Part shown: positions 42,743-53,807 of the stretch, piece after piece
How the letters are laid out: the number at the start of each line of letters is the position of its first letter
How positions within the stretch are numbered: position 1 is the stretch's first letter
Assembly (NCBI RefSeq): GCF_902459535.1
Contig: NZ_LR699553.1
Coordinates: 2,728,001 to 2,792,000, forward strand
DNA length: 64,000 bases
Direction of reading: 5' to 3'
Source of the DNA: Paraburkholderia dioscoreae
GTDB taxonomy: Bacteria; Pseudomonadota; Gammaproteobacteria; Burkholderiales; Burkholderiaceae
Notes under the pieces: generated by a model
Told to the model about the DNA's origin: nothing
Databases searched by the model: none
The model's input: the letters and a program-made list of their open reading frames with translations, nothing else
Translations under genes and position numbers: made by a program

Positions 42743-43658
42743 TCACCACCGCGTTTGCGTAGGTCGAGGATATCGGCTGCGTACCATTGACCGCAGAACA
42801 AATAATGTTCGAATAGAAGTCCTGTCCGCGCGTGTCGCCGACGTTATTCAAAGCGAAAACCTTGTAGAAGCCATCCGAGTCGGTGCTGGGAAAGTAATTC
42901 ACTGCGGAGTAGTCGACGCTTATCCCAGCCTGCTGAATGCTCGCATTGTCAAGTTGGATCCGGCGACCGGGCTGGATGTTCGGGTTGAGCAGCGCCTTCA
43001 CGACGATGCCGTCGACGGTTTGGGTCGGCATGCCGATCAGTCCCGTGTTCGACGTTAGAACGATGGTCTCGCCCGGGATGTAGTCGTTGTCCTTCACCAT
43101 GTGAAGCTGGCCGTCGATGATCGACCATTGCGCCCCCGCACTTCCTGCCAGTTGTCGCATGTAGTCTCGACTGCCCCCGAACATAACCTTGCCGCGCGGC
43201 AACTGCGCAGCCGAGAACTCTGGTGTATAGCCTGCGCTCACGCCATAGCTCGACATCGTTTGCATCAACGCGCGATGAGAATCGGTCTGCGACCAGCCGG
43301 CCGCCAGGGTGGTGTTGACGACGGCCCAGTTATAGGCTTCGTCTCCATCCGCCGCGATCAGCTCTACGAATGTGTCGGTCGCATTCTCACGGCCTCGCGG
43401 CGCCTGCTTGATCGCACCGCTAAAGATCTGGCCAAAATTTCCGTCGTAACCGGCTTGCAGGAATACCTGCGTGAATTCCTGTCTGAGCGCGAGCGCCGTG
43501 TTGTCTGCCACGTTATAGATGCGGATCCTCGCGTGCTTCGGCGACTGCGTCGTGGCGCTCCACACTGCGAAGCGAATATGCAGGTCGGAGAGGTCAAGGC
43601 CTTTGCCAGAGGCGTCGCCGACTATCAGCGAGATTTTGCGTAACCACTGTTGGCTCAT
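42729..43658 (-). CDS. Baseplate hub protein (gp27-like)
   Basis: 309 residues, beginning MSQQWLRKISLIVGDASGKG. LRIRFAVxSATTQSPKHARIRIYN-type strands and the GYDGNFGQIFSGAIKQ segment are typical of the hub protein that receives the spike; the 14-base overlap with the spike gene supports the pair. Confidence 0.82.
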   Translation of the reverse strand: MSQQWLRKISLIVGDASGKGLDLSDLHIRFAVWSATTQSPKHARIRIYNVADNTALALRQEFTQVFLQAGYDGNFGQIFSGAIKQAPRGRENATDTFVELIAADGDEAYNWAVVNTTLAAGWSQTDSHRALMQTMSSYGVSAGYTPEFSAAQLPRGKVMFGGSRDYMRQLAGSAGAQWSIIDGQLHMVKDNDYIPGETIVLTSNTGLIGMPTQTVDGIVVKALLNPNIQPGRRIQLDNASIQQAGISVDYSAVNYFPSTDSDGFYKVFALNNVGDTRGQDFYSNIICSAVNGTQPISSTYANAVVNGQP

Positions 43659-43723
43659 GTTGGCTCGCGGGTCATTTTTTGATCGCTGCGGGCGTAGCGA
43701 CGATGAGATCGACCAAAATTAGC

Positions 43724-44038
43724 TCACGGAACCACGAAATAAACGTGCGACGCCGTTCCAAGGTTGTCATATGTGGGAACCGCCGCGGGATCAACGTCCG
43801 TCTGGACCCACAACTCCCCGCCGATACCAAGATATTGGTACTGCGCCAGCAGATCCACGCCTGTTACGAGGGGGACGCCTGAAACAATCGGGCTTCCCCC
43901 ACTGTCGGCAATATCAAGAGTCCATCCCCCCTCTTCCTCGTCACGCCACTGAAGGGTGAGCTGGTACTGGACACCGACGAGCGTGACAAGAAATGTCTGC
44001 GCTGCCGGTGTTAATGGAATCTCAAAAGTCTGTGTCAT
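43724..44038 (-). CDS. Baseplate plug protein (Pam3 gp18-like)
   Basis: 104 residues, all beta: TFEIPLTPAAQTFLVTLVGV, YQLTLQWRDEEEGGWTLDIA, ELWVQTDVDP. This matches the small plug protein of the contractile phage Pam3 group, encoded next to the Dit-like protein. Four-base overlap with the neighbour. Confidence 0.78.
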   Translation of the reverse strand: MTQTFEIPLTPAAQTFLVTLVGVQYQLTLQWRDEEEGGWTLDIADSGGSPIVSGVPLVTGVDLLAQYQYLGIGGELWVQTDVDPAAVPTYDNLGTASHVYFVVP

Positions 44039-44589
44039 AGGCCAAGCGCGCTCCCCATTCGATATAGGAGGCTTGTGTCCGTCGCCTTCGGTTGCTTCAC
44101 GCCGGTGTTTTCAACGGGTGCCGTCGATTGAGGGTCTGCGTGATTTTCCGCAGGCTGCAATGTCGTCACCTGCGTCTCGACGATGATGATCTGCCGCATT
44201 GTGGCGGATACCATCAACGCATCCTCTGTCGCGGGGTCCGTTGTCACCGACAGCGACTTGATCAGCATGTTGCAATAGGAGCGCTTGCCGGTCACCAGAT
44301 CAAACGGGACCCGCGACGCTTGCAGGTCGAGCAACTGTTGATAGACCGCGTTGACGTCGCCCGCGAAAAGCGAGCCCACAGACGAGCTATTGCTCCAACC
44401 ATATCGACACGTCACATCGGCAGGATTTTTGTACGCGTGATCCGACACGGATGCACCCTGCTCGACCGGATGATCCGTGATCGTGAGCTCGTCGTGGTGC
44501 GCCTCCTCGACGGACACGTCCGGCACGATCCCGGCGATAGACCGGCCCTGCCGGAACAGAATCGTTTGCAGATCGCCAATCAAACTCAT
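44035..44589 (-). CDS. Dit-like distal tail protein
   Basis: 184 residues. MSLIGDLQTILFRQGRSIAG, VEEAHHDELTITDHPVEQGA and VSDHAYKNPADVTCRYGWSN match the N-terminal domain of Dit-like baseplate proteins. The C-terminal 45 residues are a flexible tail. Overlaps the tape measure gene by four bases. Confidence 0.78.
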   Translation of the reverse strand: MSLIGDLQTILFRQGRSIAGIVPDVSVEEAHHDELTITDHPVEQGASVSDHAYKNPADVTCRYGWSNSSSVGSLFAGDVNAVYQQLLDLQASRVPFDLVTGKRSYCNMLIKSLSVTTDPATEDALMVSATMRQIIIVETQVTTLQPAENHADPQSTAPVENTGVKQPKATDTSLLYRMGSALGL

Positions 44590-46679
44590 GCTGTGGCACT
44601 CCGCATATTCCTGATGAGGCGCTGATTGACGCCTTCCTGCGCGTTGGCGACTGACTGGCCGACCGCACGCGGATCAGACGCACCGTTTACCGTCGTGTGG
44701 TTCGTCTGGTTGATGACCGTCCGCGCCCCCGACTGAGTGCCGGCCGCTGCGTTGGTCGACGCGTCCGCAAGCTGCTGCACAGCGTAAGGATTCCCGCCGG
44801 CGCTGGCGCGCGCCGCTTGTAGGGCGCGTGACATCGCTTCTGTCGAAATCGACGCCCTGTTATTTCCGACGCCCGCGTAGTGGCTGCGCCCCGTGGACGG
44901 ATCCGCGACGCTCGCCCACTCACGCGACGCCGCCTTCATCGCCGCCACCAGGTCGTTTGACTTGCCGCTAATGTAGTCGCCGATAGCGCGACGTTTGTTG
45001 TTCACCAGGTACTGCTCGAATATCCGGTCCTGAATACCCCGGTCGAACTTCTCGTTGCCCTTAAGACCCATGCTCTTCACCGCATCAGCGAGCGTAGTGC
45101 CGATGAGTTGATAGCGGCCCGCCGCGTTGAACTTGCCATCCTTCTGCGCCGCCATGACCTGCGCCACTGTCATCTGCTCGAGGTTCTCCTTGCCTGACTG
45201 ATAGCCATGCTTTGCGCCCCGATTCACTGAGTCGTAGTCGCCTTCGCCTTTGGCAATAAGCGCGCCAAAGGCCGACGCGGCGATGCCGCGCGACGAACCG
45301 GATGCTGCGGGTTTGCTGTCTGCCGACGATGGACCGCTCGCGAAATCCAGCGAACGACTGTTTCCCATGCCCGTTTGAGACACGGCGCCGTTGCCCTCAG
45401 ACGCTACGTTGGTGGCGACATCCGATCCGGCCTGATTCGCCTTTGCCTGAACATCGTTGAGAACCTTTGCGGTCTTCTCGCCAGCGTCATTCACGATACT
45501 CATGAACTTTGTCGCGTGTGTGGCGAGATCTCCCCAGCGATGTGCCATCGCTGCGTTAATGATCTCCCCGAGTTCGGTAAACGCATCCCCAAGCTCTCGA
45601 AGCAGCTTTTTTGCTAAATCAATGTCCGGAAGCCACGTCCCCCAATCGATCAGACTCTTGCCGCCTTCCTTCCAGACCTTGTAATCGTCATACAGCGCGA
45701 GGATCGCGGCGCCAAGCGCAACCACGATACCGAGGGGTGTCGCGAGAATCCCGGAGTTAAGCAACTTCCACGCGACGAGCAACGCGGCCAGAGCCGCCGC
45801 CGCCTTCTTCGCCCCGTCGTCCCATGAGTTGAACCAGTCGACCACGTCGCCGGCCAACTGCATCGCGCGGAATACGAGGCTGCTCATCACGTCGGCAAGC
45901 CACAAGACGCCCTTGGCGACGCTCGTAATAATGCCGGCGATCTGACTGAAATTGGATACGAATCCTTCCCGAAACCGACGCAGGTCGCTGGACATTCCAC
46001 CTGCCAGCGTGGAGGCGACCTTCTGCTCGAGAATGACGAACGCCGAGCCCAGCGAGCGGACCTCGTTCATGAAGGCATGCGAGTTCTTCGCGGCCTCCTG
46101 CGAGTCCATCCCGGCCGCTTTCAACATCTCCCGGTATTCGTCGCCGACCTGGCCCATACCCTGGCGCATGGCCATGAGTGTGCGCTCGTCAATGCCGAGC
46201 GCCTGCGCGTAGGCGTTCGCGCGGTAGTACGGCATGTTCGCAAACTGCTTGCCCAGATCGCCCATGATCGCGCTCGTGTCGCGCAGCTCACCATTGATCT
46301 CGCGCGTCTGCACGCCGATGCTCTTGATGAGCCCCTCGGCACCTGGGCTATTGCGCATGAAGCGCGCAAGGCTTTCCAGAGAATTCTGCGCGCCGTCTGC
46401 CGTGCCGCCAAGCTGTTCGGCCGCAAAGCGGAGCGCCTGGATTTTCTCAACCGACGCGTTCGTGCGCTGCGACGCGAAGTACAGCGACTCCATCTGGCTC
46501 GCGATCTTCGTGACGCCGGCGACCACCGCCGCAGCAGCGGCTTCGACTGCAACGCCGAAGGCCGCAGCCTTGAGCGTGCCGGAGACCATCGCGTCGACGA
46601 ACTTCTTCTCGCTACTTTCGTCGACCTTGAAGCCGACCGACACGAGAAACTCGCGAATTACATCGACGCTACCGGCCAT
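44586..46679 (-). CDS. Tail tape measure protein with C-terminal lysozyme-like domain
   Basis: 697 residues. N-terminus MAGSVDVIREFLVSVGFKVD, then long helical segments and a hydrophobic cluster (ALAALLVAWKLLNSGILATPLGIVVALGAAI region, about 290-335). From about residue 465 to 620 (ALIAKGEGDYDSVNRGAKHG, FNAAGRYQLIGTTLADAVKS) is a muramidase-like domain with a plausible catalytic Glu in KGEGDYD, for local peptidoglycan opening at DNA entry. Length sets the tail length (roughly 100 nm by the usual 1.5 A per residue rule). Confidence 0.88.
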   Translation of the reverse strand: MAGSVDVIREFLVSVGFKVDESSEKKFVDAMVSGTLKAAAFGVAVEAAAAAVVAGVTKIASQMESLYFASQRTNASVEKIQALRFAAEQLGGTADGAQNSLESLARFMRNSPGAEGLIKSIGVQTREINGELRDTSAIMGDLGKQFANMPYYRANAYAQALGIDERTLMAMRQGMGQVGDEYREMLKAAGMDSQEAAKNSHAFMNEVRSLGSAFVILEQKVASTLAGGMSSDLRRFREGFVSNFSQIAGIITSVAKGVLWLADVMSSLVFRAMQLAGDVVDWFNSWDDGAKKAAAALAALLVAWKLLNSGILATPLGIVVALGAAILALYDDYKVWKEGGKSLIDWGTWLPDIDLAKKLLRELGDAFTELGEIINAAMAHRWGDLATHATKFMSIVNDAGEKTAKVLNDVQAKANQAGSDVATNVASEGNGAVSQTGMGNSRSLDFASGPSSADSKPAASGSSRGIAASAFGALIAKGEGDYDSVNRGAKHGYQSGKENLEQMTVAQVMAAQKDGKFNAAGRYQLIGTTLADAVKSMGLKGNEKFDRGIQDRIFEQYLVNNKRRAIGDYISGKSNDLVAAMKAASREWASVADPSTGRSHYAGVGNNRASISTEAMSRALQAARASAGGNPYAVQQLADASTNAAAGTQSGARTVINQTNHTTVNGASDPRAVGQSVANAQEGVNQRLIRNMRSATA

Positions 46680-46848
46680 TTCGATTTTCTTCCCGTTCCT
46701 GTGCTTTCATCCGGTTGCGCGTCCGAACATCAAGCGCGTCGTTCATCCGGTCAATGTCCTCGAGACCAATCGCACCAGTCAGCAGGCTCTCGTAAAGACA
46801 CATGCGTTCGACGACCGGCCTCATGAGCCAGTCCTCTTCGTCGATCAT
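46669..46848 (-). CDS. Small DUF6889-like tail protein
   Basis: 59 residues from the ATG at 46848 (MIDEEDWLMRPVVERMCLYE, SLLTGAIGLEDIDRMNDALD). The start overlaps the stop of the chaperone gene by four bases; the end overlaps the tape-measure start. It sits where other tailed phages make a second assembly chaperone by frameshifting; here a stop-start overlap is used instead. Confidence 0.75.
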   Translation of the reverse strand: MIDEEDWLMRPVVERMCLYESLLTGAIGLEDIDRMNDALDVRTRNRMKAQEREENRNGR

Positions 46849-47384
46849 GCATTCCCACTGGACCCCGGTGTCTTCGGGCGCTCGCCGGTCTTTGCGAGCA
46901 GCCCTCTTATAAAACCCCCGAGGCTGTCCATCACCACGCGTGCAACGAGAAGCGTCATCACGCCGAGATCGATGTCGTCGAACATGCACACAGCCTGCTG
47001 CCTGCTCCAGATTGGAGCCCAGGCACTGCCCTGCCGGCGCGAGACTGCTCCAAGGCATGCCGAGTAGACGTATTCCGCATCTGCGTCCGGCATTGACGCC
47101 AACACCTCAGCGACGGGATCAAGAGTCGAGGCAATATCACCGACGAGTTCGATATCCACCCGCTTCAGGTCCGGACCACCCCCAGATTCGGTCTGCGGCA
47201 ACCCAACAGACACCGGATTGGCCAAGGTAGCAAATGCGCCCGCCTGCCCGCTCTGGAATATCTTGAAGAGTGCGGGCAACAGCTTCGGCAGGACCGGAGA
47301 CAGCTTGCGGGATATGTGCAACTGCGCGAACGCATCGAGCTTGTTGACGCGATATGTCTCGCCTGAGATTTCGAATTCGATCAT
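46845..47384 (-). CDS. Tail assembly chaperone
   Basis: 179 residues: MIEFEISGETYRVNKLDAFA, QLHISRKLSPVLPKLLPALF. This is the pattern of phage tail assembly chaperones encoded between tube and tape measure. Overlaps the tube gene by four bases and the DUF6889-like gene by four. Confidence 0.78.
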   Translation of the reverse strand: MIEFEISGETYRVNKLDAFAQLHISRKLSPVLPKLLPALFKIFQSGQAGAFATLANPVSVGLPQTESGGGPDLKRVDIELVGDIASTLDPVAEVLASMPDADAEYVYSACLGAVSRRQGSAWAPIWSRQQAVCMFDDIDLGVMTLLVARVVMDSLGGFIRGLLAKTGERPKTPGSSGNA

Positions 47385-47830
47385 GTTCCGCTGTACGTCC
47401 CGAGCAAGGTGTCAATCTTGATGGAGTCGAAAACCCACTCGACGATGTCGCCGTCTTCGGCGTACGTTAGGTCAGGCTTCTTCTTGAACGCGCACTTCCG
47501 CGCGGTCGTGATGTCGCCGCTCGCGGTATTGCGAACCGTGATGACGTTCTGTCCGTGCAGCGAACTCGAGATCGTCTGCGCGTCGTACAGCGCCATCAAC
47601 TTGGCGTTGATCGGCGCCGTCTTCAGGTAGCGCAGCGTCACCTGGCCGGACTTATCGGCGTGCAGGCTGTGCATGCCTTCGCCATCTGCGCCGATCGTCA
47701 TCGTGTTCTTGTCGCCCGCCATGGCGATCTTGATGCCCTCTTTGGCGACCGCCTCGCCGTAGCCGAGAGCGAACGCGCCGCCGGGCCCCGTGATCGACGC
47801 TGAGACGTCGAGGAACGAATATGTGCTCAT
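47381..47830 (-). CDS. DUF3277 tail tube protein
   Basis: 149 residues, MSTYSFLDVSASITGPGGAF, DKNTMTIGADGEGMHSLHAD and GDIVEWVFDSIKIDTLLGTY. Matches DUF3277, the inner-tube protein encoded after the DUF3383 sheath in this phage type. Confidence 0.85.
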   Translation of the reverse strand: MSTYSFLDVSASITGPGGAFALGYGEAVAKEGIKIAMAGDKNTMTIGADGEGMHSLHADKSGQVTLRYLKTAPINAKLMALYDAQTISSSLHGQNVITVRNTASGDITTARKCAFKKKPDLTYAEDGDIVEWVFDSIKIDTLLGTYSGT

Positions 47831-47845
47831 GTGTCTGTGTCCTCG

Positions 47846-49732
<1,887 letters not shown>

Positions 49733-49740
49733 TCAACGAA

Positions 49741-50325
49741 TCAGGAAACGGATGCTTTTGTAGCTGGCCCGCTGTCGGTCCTAACCGCTACCTCAGCGGA
49801 TGTGAGGTTCAGCGTCGGGTAGACACGCTGTGCGTTGCGCCGCACTGAAATCGACACGTCGTAGCGACGCACCCATTGCTGATTGACCATGTCGGGTGCA
49901 GGCGTAACGGTGCCGACACAGATCAGACCCATTTCATTGGCGCGCAAAATGTCGTTGTTCTGCGGCATATACATGCCGTCACGTGCCATGTTCGCCAGGC
50001 GGCTCCCGTGCGGACCATAAAAGCTGCACAACAGCTCGATCTCTTCATGGCGCTGCACCACATCGCTTCCCTCTCCGGCGCCAACGTGGATGATCGCGGG
50101 GCCCGCGTCTGGGGTCGTCACCATCACCCCGATCGCACACCAGTCCACGCCAGGCTCCGGCTGCTTGGGTGCCGTCGGCTGCCAGCGCGGTCGCACGAGG
50201 CTGCCGGGCAGCGCGGTGAGCCCGACAACCATCTTCTGGAAGATCGCATCAAGTTCAGCGTCGTATGGCGGTCCGGCGTCGACAGGCAGGAGGTATCCGC
50301 CGGTGCTGGAGTCGTTAGCCACCAC
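49741..50325 (-). CDS. Neck terminator-like protein (tail-completion)
   Basis: 194 residues. DAIFQKMVVGLTALPGSLVR, PRWQPTAPKQPEPGVDWCAI and YDVSISVRRNAQRVYPTLNL match the phage neck terminator family (LIC_12616-like) located before the sheath in this phage group. Overlaps the upstream gene by 11 bases. Confidence 0.75.
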   Translation of the reverse strand: MVANDSSTGGYLLPVDAGPPYDAELDAIFQKMVVGLTALPGSLVRPRWQPTAPKQPEPGVDWCAIGVMVTTPDAGPAIIHVGAGEGSDVVQRHEEIELLCSFYGPHGSRLANMARDGMYMPQNNDILRANEMGLICVGTVTPAPDMVNQQWVRRYDVSISVRRNAQRVYPTLNLTSAEVAVRTDSGPATKASVS

Positions 50326-50701
50326 TGCCCCCGGACAACGGAATGAGGTCGCACGTCGCCATCACGAATCCCGCGCCGTACGTGCTCCAGTTCGCTACAT
50401 TCGTCACGGTGTACCTCGCGCCTAGCCAGGTGACAATATCCGCGCTGCGGCCATCCTGCCCATCGCAGAGACGAAACTTCGTGTGGATGGTGATCGAGCC
50501 GGCAATCAGCTCGCCCTCGGCGCGCCGCAGCAGGATGTCGCCAGTGTTGTTCGTGACAACGCCCGAAAACGGCGAAACGGTTTCCGCATTCACGGCAAGT
50601 CCGTCGTCGTTGACGGTCTGATCCTGTCGCGTGCAGGCGAGCGATGAATCCATGAAGTCCGGATCAAGCAGCACGTCGGACACATCAAGCAGCGGCATCA
50701 C
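50315..50701 (-). CDS. Head-tail connector/minor tail protein
   Basis: 128 residues, beta-rich: LDPDFMDSSLACTRQDQTVN, ITIHTKFRLCDGQDGRSADI. Position between the gp10-like and neck genes indicates a head-closure or stopper protein. Four-base overlap with its neighbour; family not certain. Confidence 0.7.
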   Translation of the reverse strand: MMPLLDVSDVLLDPDFMDSSLACTRQDQTVNDDGLAVNAETVSPFSGVVTNNTGDILLRRAEGELIAGSITIHTKFRLCDGQDGRSADIVTWLGARYTVTNVANWSTYGAGFVMATCDLIPLSGGSGG

Positions 50702-51231
50702 TTCTTCCTGATCACATAAGTGATTGATTGGCGATACTGGCCCGTATCCACCAGCGGTTTGGCATTCGCGTTATCTGGCTGATTGCCTGCGGCGCGACTT
50801 TCCAGTTCCTTCGCCGCACCCTTGCGCCCGCGCCGCGCGCGCGCACGAAGCGTCGCGTCCGACAGGGCCATGAACGGCCCGTCTGTGATCTTTGCCCGCA
50901 CAGCCTTCTGGCCGATCATGCCGGCGGCATTCAGCGCTGCTTCCGCGCCGGATGTGGAGCCGTCAAGTGCCGCAATCGAGCCCTTGCGAAGCCGCTCGGC
51001 AATCTCGTCCTGCACCGAAGCAACGCCCGGCACCAGGTGTGGCCGTGCCGGAATGTTGTTCGCCGGCGAGCCGTTTTCCATGATGTAGCCGATCGCAGCG
51101 TTGCCGATTGGCGCGTCGTCCTTTCGCCCAGGACTGCTGTCCGGCACACCAACGAGCACGTCCCTCTCCATGAGGCTGCTGACGGCCTTAAGGACATCGC
51201 CGAGCTTGTCGACGGTCATCTTCACGGACAT
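50698..51231 (-). CDS. HK97 gp10-like neck protein
   Basis: 177 residues. VLVGVPDSSPGRKDDAPIGN, AAIGYIMENGSPANNIPARP-HLVPG is the gp10-like signature (I-G-Y-x2-E-x-G-x4-IPARPFL), and PLVDTGQYRQSITYVIRKK is the expected end. Neck or tail-completion function. Confidence 0.83.
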   Translation of the reverse strand: MSVKMTVDKLGDVLKAVSSLMERDVLVGVPDSSPGRKDDAPIGNAAIGYIMENGSPANNIPARPHLVPGVASVQDEIAERLRKGSIAALDGSTSGAEAALNAAGMIGQKAVRAKITDGPFMALSDATLRARARRGRKGAAKELESRAAGNQPDNANAKPLVDTGQYRQSITYVIRKK

Positions 51232-51235
51232 GGCG

Positions 51236-51619
51236 CTAGAACTGAAGGCCGCCCGCGCCCATCATGCGGGCGAGCGTGATATATCGGATGCCGTAGGACG
51301 TCAAGTTCCACGAGCCACCGTCTTCGATGGTGGCTGCCGCGCTGTCGTAGCCAACAGACACTTTGTCGACGGCCTTGGAGATCGTCGGCCCTTTCACCTC
51401 GCCCGGCGTTCCGCCAGCGTTGGCTGTCGCCACATCTCGCACCCCCAGCGTCAGATAGTGCGCTGTCACGAGTTCAAGGCCGAGCGTGGTCAGCTCCATC
51501 CAGCGCCGCTCGTTGACGAGCGACACGGCGGCCGTGAGCCACATCTGAACCTGTGAATCCGAATACCTGGTCGTGTCGGCGAATTCGGGAAAATCCTGTC
51601 GGAATTGGGAAGGCGCCAT
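51236..51619 (-). CDS. DUF4054 head-tail adaptor
   Basis: 127 residues: MAPSQFRQDFPEFADTTRYS, DSQVQMWLTAAVSLVNERRW. The FRxxFPEFAdxtrypDxxvqxwL pattern is DUF4054, an adaptor between portal and tail. Confidence 0.85.
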   Translation of the reverse strand: MAPSQFRQDFPEFADTTRYSDSQVQMWLTAAVSLVNERRWMELTTLGLELVTAHYLTLGVRDVATANAGGTPGEVKGPTISKAVDKVSVGYDSAAATIEDGGSWNLTSYGIRYITLARMMGAGGLQF

Positions 51620-51652
51620 GAGTGAACGGTAGCCTCTCGCGAGGCCTCCCTG

Positions 51653-52132
51653 TCATTGCTTCGGTTGCGATTTCTTGGGTGGCTGCGACCCGCCGTCCTG
51701 CACTGGCGGCTGCTGCGGATCACCCCGAGTTGCGGCAGCCGCCTCGGCGATGGCCACTTCTCGCGCGTTGAGACCGGCTTGCCGCGCGTCGAGCGCCTTC
51801 TCGCGCTCGTCGAGGTCGTTGGCGAGTTGTTTCAACGCCGCCTCGCGCCCGTTTAGCGTGGCGCGCTCGCTATCGATCTGTTCGGCTTCCGCACGCAACT
51901 CGGCGGAGGCGCGATCCAGTTCCGTGCGGAGTTCAGCGCTCATCTCGGCGCCACCGCCCGCGCCGCCCGATTCCAGCTGGCTGCCTGGTTTGTCGCCCGT
52001 GTGCAGTCGGACATACCAGTGCTCCGCCAGACCTGCCTCGATCTCGTGCTTTCCCACGCCGAAATGCTCGACGCTGCCGTTGTCGTGCGTCAGTGTGAAC
52101 GGCGTGTGAACCTGAACCGTCGTCTTGTCCAT
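51653..52132 (-). CDS. Phage protein with long coiled coil
   Basis: 159 residues from the ATG at 52132, one base after the capsid stop (TGACATG). N-terminal small beta domain (VQVHTPFTLTHDNGSVEHFG, VGKHEIEAGLAEHWYVRLHT) like the STY1053-type head proteins, then a Glu/Arg/Ala coiled coil (about 70-130) and a Pro/Gln tail. Probably a minor head protein. Confidence 0.72.
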   Translation of the reverse strand: MDKTTVQVHTPFTLTHDNGSVEHFGVGKHEIEAGLAEHWYVRLHTGDKPGSQLESGGAGGGAEMSAELRTELDRASAELRAEAEQIDSERATLNGREAALKQLANDLDEREKALDARQAGLNAREVAIAEAAAATRGDPQQPPVQDGGSQPPKKSQPKQ

Positions 52133-52133
52133 G

Positions 52134-53222
52134 TCAGATCCCATCCCGGTATGCCAGCGTGACGCCGTAGCGGAACTCGACCTGGCCGAGCCGGCACCAG
52201 TACGTCGTGATCTGGAACAGCGATCGGTATTCGAGCGGCGTACGCTGAATATCGGTCATCGGGTACTGGACATACTTCCTGTCCTTCGAGTACGCGACCA
52301 TCCGGTCGACTGTGCCCAACTGCCCAGGTGTGCCGCCCGCTCCCATGCCGATCAGCCATTTCAGTGGCAGGATCGTCAGCGGCGTGCCGCTCTGCTTAGA
52401 GATGTTGTTCTCCAGCACGTAGGTCAGGATCGACGTGTTACCTGCCTCACTGATCTTGCGCGTTGCAATACTTCCATACTGCGCCGGCGGCAACAGGAGC
52501 CGGTTCGGCATTACCTTCCAGCCCGACGCGGCCCAGGCTGCGGTCAGAATGTCGTTGCAGTCCTTCAGGATTTCGTCGGGAGTCTTGTTGGTCCACTGCG
52601 GCACGCCACCCGCGCCGTTCTGCACGTTCGACACGCCGCCGACCAGCCCAGTGGAATTGATCAGACCGCCGAAGCTCAACATGGGATCGCCGATGTACAC
52701 GAGCTGGTCGATATCCATCTGGCGCTTGAGGTTCATTGCTTCGACTTTCTGCGAGTCGATCGGCATGCCCAACTGCTGAGACTTCACCAGTTCGGGCACC
52801 GTGTACTTCACCTCGGCACCCCAAAGGCGCATCGGCTGCGGCGTCTTGCCGATATCCACCGACGGTCCGGCCAGCGCATTGCCCTCGTTCGAAATCCAGT
52901 TCAGGCCGTTCGGATTGATGCCTCCGGACATCGCGAATGCCGAATTCGTGAACGACGCAATTTCGTCCGCCGGCGAGACGTCGGTGCGAATATCGATGTC
53001 GCGCGACCACGTGTACTCGACCAATGGCTCATTGAGCGTCTGATCGAGGCGTTCGAGCTGCCCGACGAGGAATGCGCCAGTCGAGTCGATGGTCTGCTCG
53101 TCGTACGTCATCATCGCGTCCTGCGTACGCGCGCGGATCAGCGCGCGCGTCGCGTCGGCGACGCCACGTCGCTTGAACGCAGCCGCTTCGCGCTGCAAAT
53201 ACTTCAGTTCCGACATGTCCAT
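52134..53222 (-). CDS. Major capsid protein (DUF2184)
   Basis: 362 residues. AFLVGQLERLDQTLNEPLVE, YTWSRDIDIRTDVSPADEIA and WGAEVKYTVPELVKSQQLG with PTPLTILPLKWL-type C-terminal strands match DUF2184 capsid proteins (HK97 fold). One copy, located between the coiled-coil head protein and the cement protein. Confidence 0.88.
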   Translation of the reverse strand: MDMSELKYLQREAAAFKRRGVADATRALIRARTQDAMMTYDEQTIDSTGAFLVGQLERLDQTLNEPLVEYTWSRDIDIRTDVSPADEIASFTNSAFAMSGGINPNGLNWISNEGNALAGPSVDIGKTPQPMRLWGAEVKYTVPELVKSQQLGMPIDSQKVEAMNLKRQMDIDQLVYIGDPMLSFGGLINSTGLVGGVSNVQNGAGGVPQWTNKTPDEILKDCNDILTAAWAASGWKVMPNRLLLPPAQYGSIATRKISEAGNTSILTYVLENNISKQSGTPLTILPLKWLIGMGAGGTPGQLGTVDRMVAYSKDRKYVQYPMTDIQRTPLEYRSLFQITTYWCRLGQVEFRYGVTLAYRDGI

Positions 53223-53291
53223 GTAATGGCTCCAGAAATGCGAAGGCCCCGCAAAGCGAGGCCGATCTTGTCGCGCTACACAGCGCCGGGT

Positions 53292-53798
53292 TTAGATGTT
53301 GACTGCGATCTCAGTGACGCCGTACGAGTCGGCGGGGCCGGTGAATGACCACGACGCGGGCATCGCCACGGTGTTCGCACCGTCTGCGCCTGCCTCGAAT
53401 CCGCCAAGCGGCTTGCCTGCCGCGGGACTTGCGACTCGCAGATAAACCGTACCGTTCTTGAGCGCCGACGCTGTGCCGCCGAGCACCACGTTCACGTAGC
53501 CGCGACGCAGGATATCCGTCACGCCCGAAGTCGGCGGCGTCGAGCTGCCGAGCGGATCGGTGCCGTTGCCCTGAATCGGGTACGGACGCAGATTCACGCC
53601 GTAGACGATCGCGGCCGTGTCCGCTGCGAGGTTGATCGGCTGAATCTTGCCGTTGACCATCTTGACGGCTACGCCAAACGCAGTCGGCGGTGCGGCCGGG
53701 TCGATCAGCTGCGGCTCGATCGTCGCGATTTCGGCACGCTGCAGGTCACCGGCGAACCCGGCCGGCATGCGGTATTGATAGGCTTGAAGCGAAGGCAT
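53292..53798 (-). CDS. Structural cement/decoration protein
   Basis: 168 residues, MPSLQAYQYRMPAGFAGDLQ, TSGVTDILRRGYVNVVLGGT and GGFEAGADGANTVAMPASW. Matches the Gp24-like structural cement proteins encoded before the DUF2184 capsid gene in related phages. Confidence 0.8.
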   Translation of the reverse strand: MPSLQAYQYRMPAGFAGDLQRAEIATIEPQLIDPAAPPTAFGVAVKMVNGKIQPINLAADTAAIVYGVNLRPYPIQGNGTDPLGSSTPPTSGVTDILRRGYVNVVLGGTASALKNGTVYLRVASPAAGKPLGGFEAGADGANTVAMPASWSFTGPADSYGVTEIAVNI

Positions 53799-53807
53799 GG
53801 CGGCTCC

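Noticed and set aside
53230..53270. Hairpin between cement and capsid genes
   Set aside because: Imperfect stem GGCCTCGC/GCGGGGCC with no T run; too weak to call a terminator.
52125..53348. 407-codon plus-strand frame opposite the capsid gene
   Set aside because: Antisense shadow; rich in Arg/His/Leu; capsid gene is unambiguous.
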